Of a stretch of 7,295 nt of DNA, positions 5,729 to 7,295 are shown piece by piece (position 1 is the first letter of the stretch; each line of letters begins with the position of its first letter). The stretch comes from Candidatus Gallimonas intestinigallinarum (GTDB taxonomy: Bacteria; Bacillota_A; Clostridia; Christensenellales; Borkfalkiaceae), in contig DXBS01000069.1 in the NCBI GenBank assembly GCA_019116405.1, positions 1-7,295 of the forward strand. The letters are read 5' to 3'. The position numbers and the translations under genes were made by a program. Below the pieces are notes generated by a model. The model saw only the letters and a program-made list of their open reading frames with translations, searched no databases and was not told the DNA's origin.

Positions 5729-7295
5729 ATGAATTACAAGCAGTTTCAGTTGAACGTTGGCTCCCGCGCGGTGACCATCGAAACGGGCAAGTATACCGAA
5801 CAGGCGAACGGCTCGTGCGTGGTGCGCTGCGGCGAGACCGCCGTCATGGTGACGGTGTGCATGTCCAAGACGCCTCGCGACGGCATCGACTTCTTCCCCC
5901 TTCAGGTGGACTATGAAGAGAAGATGTACGCCGTCGGCAAGATTCCCGGCAGCTTCAAAAGAAGGGAGGGCAGAGCGAGCGACAAGGCGATCCTCACGGC
6001 GCGCCTCATCGACCGTCCCCTTCGTCCCCTGTTCCCCAAGGGACTGTTCAACGACGTCGTCGTCGTGGCGACCGCGCTCTCCGTGGAGCCTGACGTCGCA
6101 CCCGAGCCCCTTGCCATGATCGGTTCCTCCGTCGCGCTCTCCATTTCCGATATCCCCTGGATGGGGCCCACCGGTTCCGTCGTCGTGGGTCTTGTGGACG
6201 GCGAGTACGTCATCAATCCCGATGCCGCGCAGCGCGCAAAGAGCACCATCCATCTCAACCTTGCAGGCACCAAGGACGCCATCCTCATGATCGAGGCGGG
6301 CGCGGACGAGGTCACGAACGACGAGATGGTCGGCGCCATCATGTTCGGCCACAAGGAGATCAGCAAGATCTGCACCTATATTGAGGACGTCATCGTCCCT
6401 GCGGTCGGCAAGCAGAAGCAGGCGATCGAGCTGTATCACATTCCCGAAGAACTGGATGCCGCAGTGCGCTCCTATTCCTCGGACAAGCTCGACCGGGCGC
6501 TGGATACGTTTGACAGACAGGAGCGCGAAGCGCGTCAGGACGAAGTCGAAAAGGACATCCTTGCGCACTTTGCAGACATCTATCCCGAAAACACCCGCGA
6601 GATCAAGGACTCCATCTACTACTTCACCAAGGAGAAGGTGCGCGCCAAGATCTTTGATCAGGGCATCCGTCCCGACGGCAGAGGCCTCAAGGACGTGCGC
6701 CCCATCTGGTGCGAACGCCACGTTCTGCCCCGCGTCCACGGCTCCGCGGTCTTCACCCGCGGACAGACGCAGACGCTCACGACCTGCACGCTCGGCATGC
6801 TGAGCGAGGCGCAGAAGCTCGAGGGCCTGGACGACGAGACCTCAAAGCGCTATATGCACCAGTACAACTTCCCCGGCTACTGCACGGGCGAGGCGAAGGC
6901 GATCCGCGGCGCGGGCCGCCGCGAGATCGGGCACGGCGCCCTTTCCGAGCGCGCGCTCATTCCCGTGCTTCCCTCGGAGGAGGAATTCCCCTATGCCATC
7001 CGCGTGGTCAACGATATCCTCTCCTCCAACGGTTCTTCCTCGATGGCTTCCGTCTGCGGTTCGACCATGGCGCTCATGGACGCGGGCGTTCCGATCAAGG
7101 CGCCCGTCGCGGGCGTTGCGATGGGGCTCATCAAGAACCAGGCAACGGGCGAATTCCGCGTCATGACGGATATCCAGGGACTTGAGGACTTCCTCGGCGA
7201 CATGGACTTCAAGGTCGCAGGCACGATGAAGGGCATCACCGCCATTCAGATGGATATCAAGATCAAGGGCATCTCGGAAGAGATCATGCACACCG
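5729..7295 (+). CDS. pnp: Polyribonucleotide nucleotidyltransferase (PNPase), 3'-truncated by window edge
   Basis: PNPase degrades RNA 3' to 5' by phosphorolysis, releasing nucleoside diphosphates, and can add 3' tails in reverse; it forms a ring-shaped trimer. The 522 complete codons here cover the catalytic core. The first RNase PH domain has KRREGRAS (77-84) and ARLIDRPLRPLFP. A helical linker domain follows, then the second RNase PH domain from RPDGRG (about 314-319), with FTRGQTQ (342-348), phosphate-site GRREIGHGAL (396-405), SNGSSS (433-438) and APVAG. Catalytic D487, D493 and K495 in EDFLGDMDFK match E. coli D486, D492 and K494. The C-terminal KH and S1 RNA-binding domains lie beyond the window; full length should be about 700 aa. 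The start is set by the strong Shine-Dalgarno, and the N-terminus aligns normally with the family. No frameshift or missing catalytic residue is seen. It lies 133 nt after rpsO and is probably reached by read-through. Confidence 0.98.
   Translation, partial: MNYKQFQLNVGSRAVTIETGKYTEQANGSCVVRCGETAVMVTVCMSKTPRDGIDFFPLQVDYEEKMYAVGKIPGSFKRREGRASDKAILTARLIDRPLRPLFPKGLFNDVVVVATALSVEPDVAPEPLAMIGSSVALSISDIPWMGPTGSVVVGLVDGEYVINPDAAQRAKSTIHLNLAGTKDAILMIEAGADEVTNDEMVGAIMFGHKEISKICTYIEDVIVPAVGKQKQAIELYHIPEELDAAVRSYSSDKLDRALDTFDRQEREARQDEVEKDILAHFADIYPENTREIKDSIYYFTKEKVRAKIFDQGIRPDGRGLKDVRPIWCERHVLPRVHGSAVFTRGQTQTLTTCTLGMLSEAQKLEGLDDETSKRYMHQYNFPGYCTGEAKAIRGAGRREIGHGALSERALIPVLPSEEEFPYAIRVVNDILSSNGSSSMASVCGSTMALMDAGVPIKAPVAGVAMGLIKNQATGEFRVMTDIQGLEDFLGDMDFKVAGTMKGITAIQMDIKIKGISEEIMHT

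Noticed and set aside
5714..6739. Antisense open frame (341 aa) opposite pnp
   Set aside because: The + strand frame encodes an unmistakable PNPase through this whole stretch; the antisense product has biased low-information composition.
1..7295. Mobile elements, CRISPR, tRNA/rRNA, toxin-antitoxin or defence genes
   Set aside because: Reading both strands showed no transposase, integrase, repeat-spacer pattern, cloverleaf or defence domain; the window is almost filled by the seven-part housekeeping layout described.

Overview
The window looks like a GC-rich member of the Bacillota, most likely class Clostridia. Three things point that way: a bifunctional Rel protein followed by a metallo-beta-lactamase-fold hydrolase and hemZ, the rpsO-pnp pair, and protein signatures such as a HemZ-type radical SAM enzyme and the FTRGQTQ motif in PNPase, which I associate from memory with Gram-positive forms. 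Third codon positions are strongly G/C, so long antisense and out-of-frame open frames are common and mean little. Every gene I accept is on the + strand.

Layout. (1) 1-3762 is a tight operon: the 3' four fifths of a Rel/SpoT (p)ppGpp synthetase-hydrolase, a small MBL-fold hydrolase 7 nt downstream, and hemZ overlapping the hydrolase by 7 nt. It ends at a very strong intrinsic terminator with a perfect 18-bp stem. (2) 3815-5170 is a single-gene unit: an extended -10 promoter, a good Shine-Dalgarno that fixes the start at 3920, and a 416-aa ion-transporter-superfamily permease with an unusual hydrophilic N-terminal tail. (3) 5228-7295 is the classic rpsO-pnp block: a near-consensus promoter, a structured rpsO leader of about 77 nt, S15, an intrinsic terminator, a second hairpin, and the first 522 codons of polynucleotide phosphorylase, which runs off the window end.

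The genes are mostly housekeeping: stringent response, a thiol-ester or similar hydrolase, a radical SAM enzyme, one membrane transporter, a ribosomal protein and an RNA-decay enzyme. I see no mobile element, CRISPR array, tRNA, rRNA, toxin-antitoxin or defence system, and no novel multigene system. The observations most worth following are non-coding. The rpsO leader can be drawn as an H-type pseudoknot that traps the Shine-Dalgarno, a likely S15 autoregulation element. A bulged GC hairpin sits just ahead of the pnp ribosome-binding site. Pairing was done by eye, without energy calculations or alignments.
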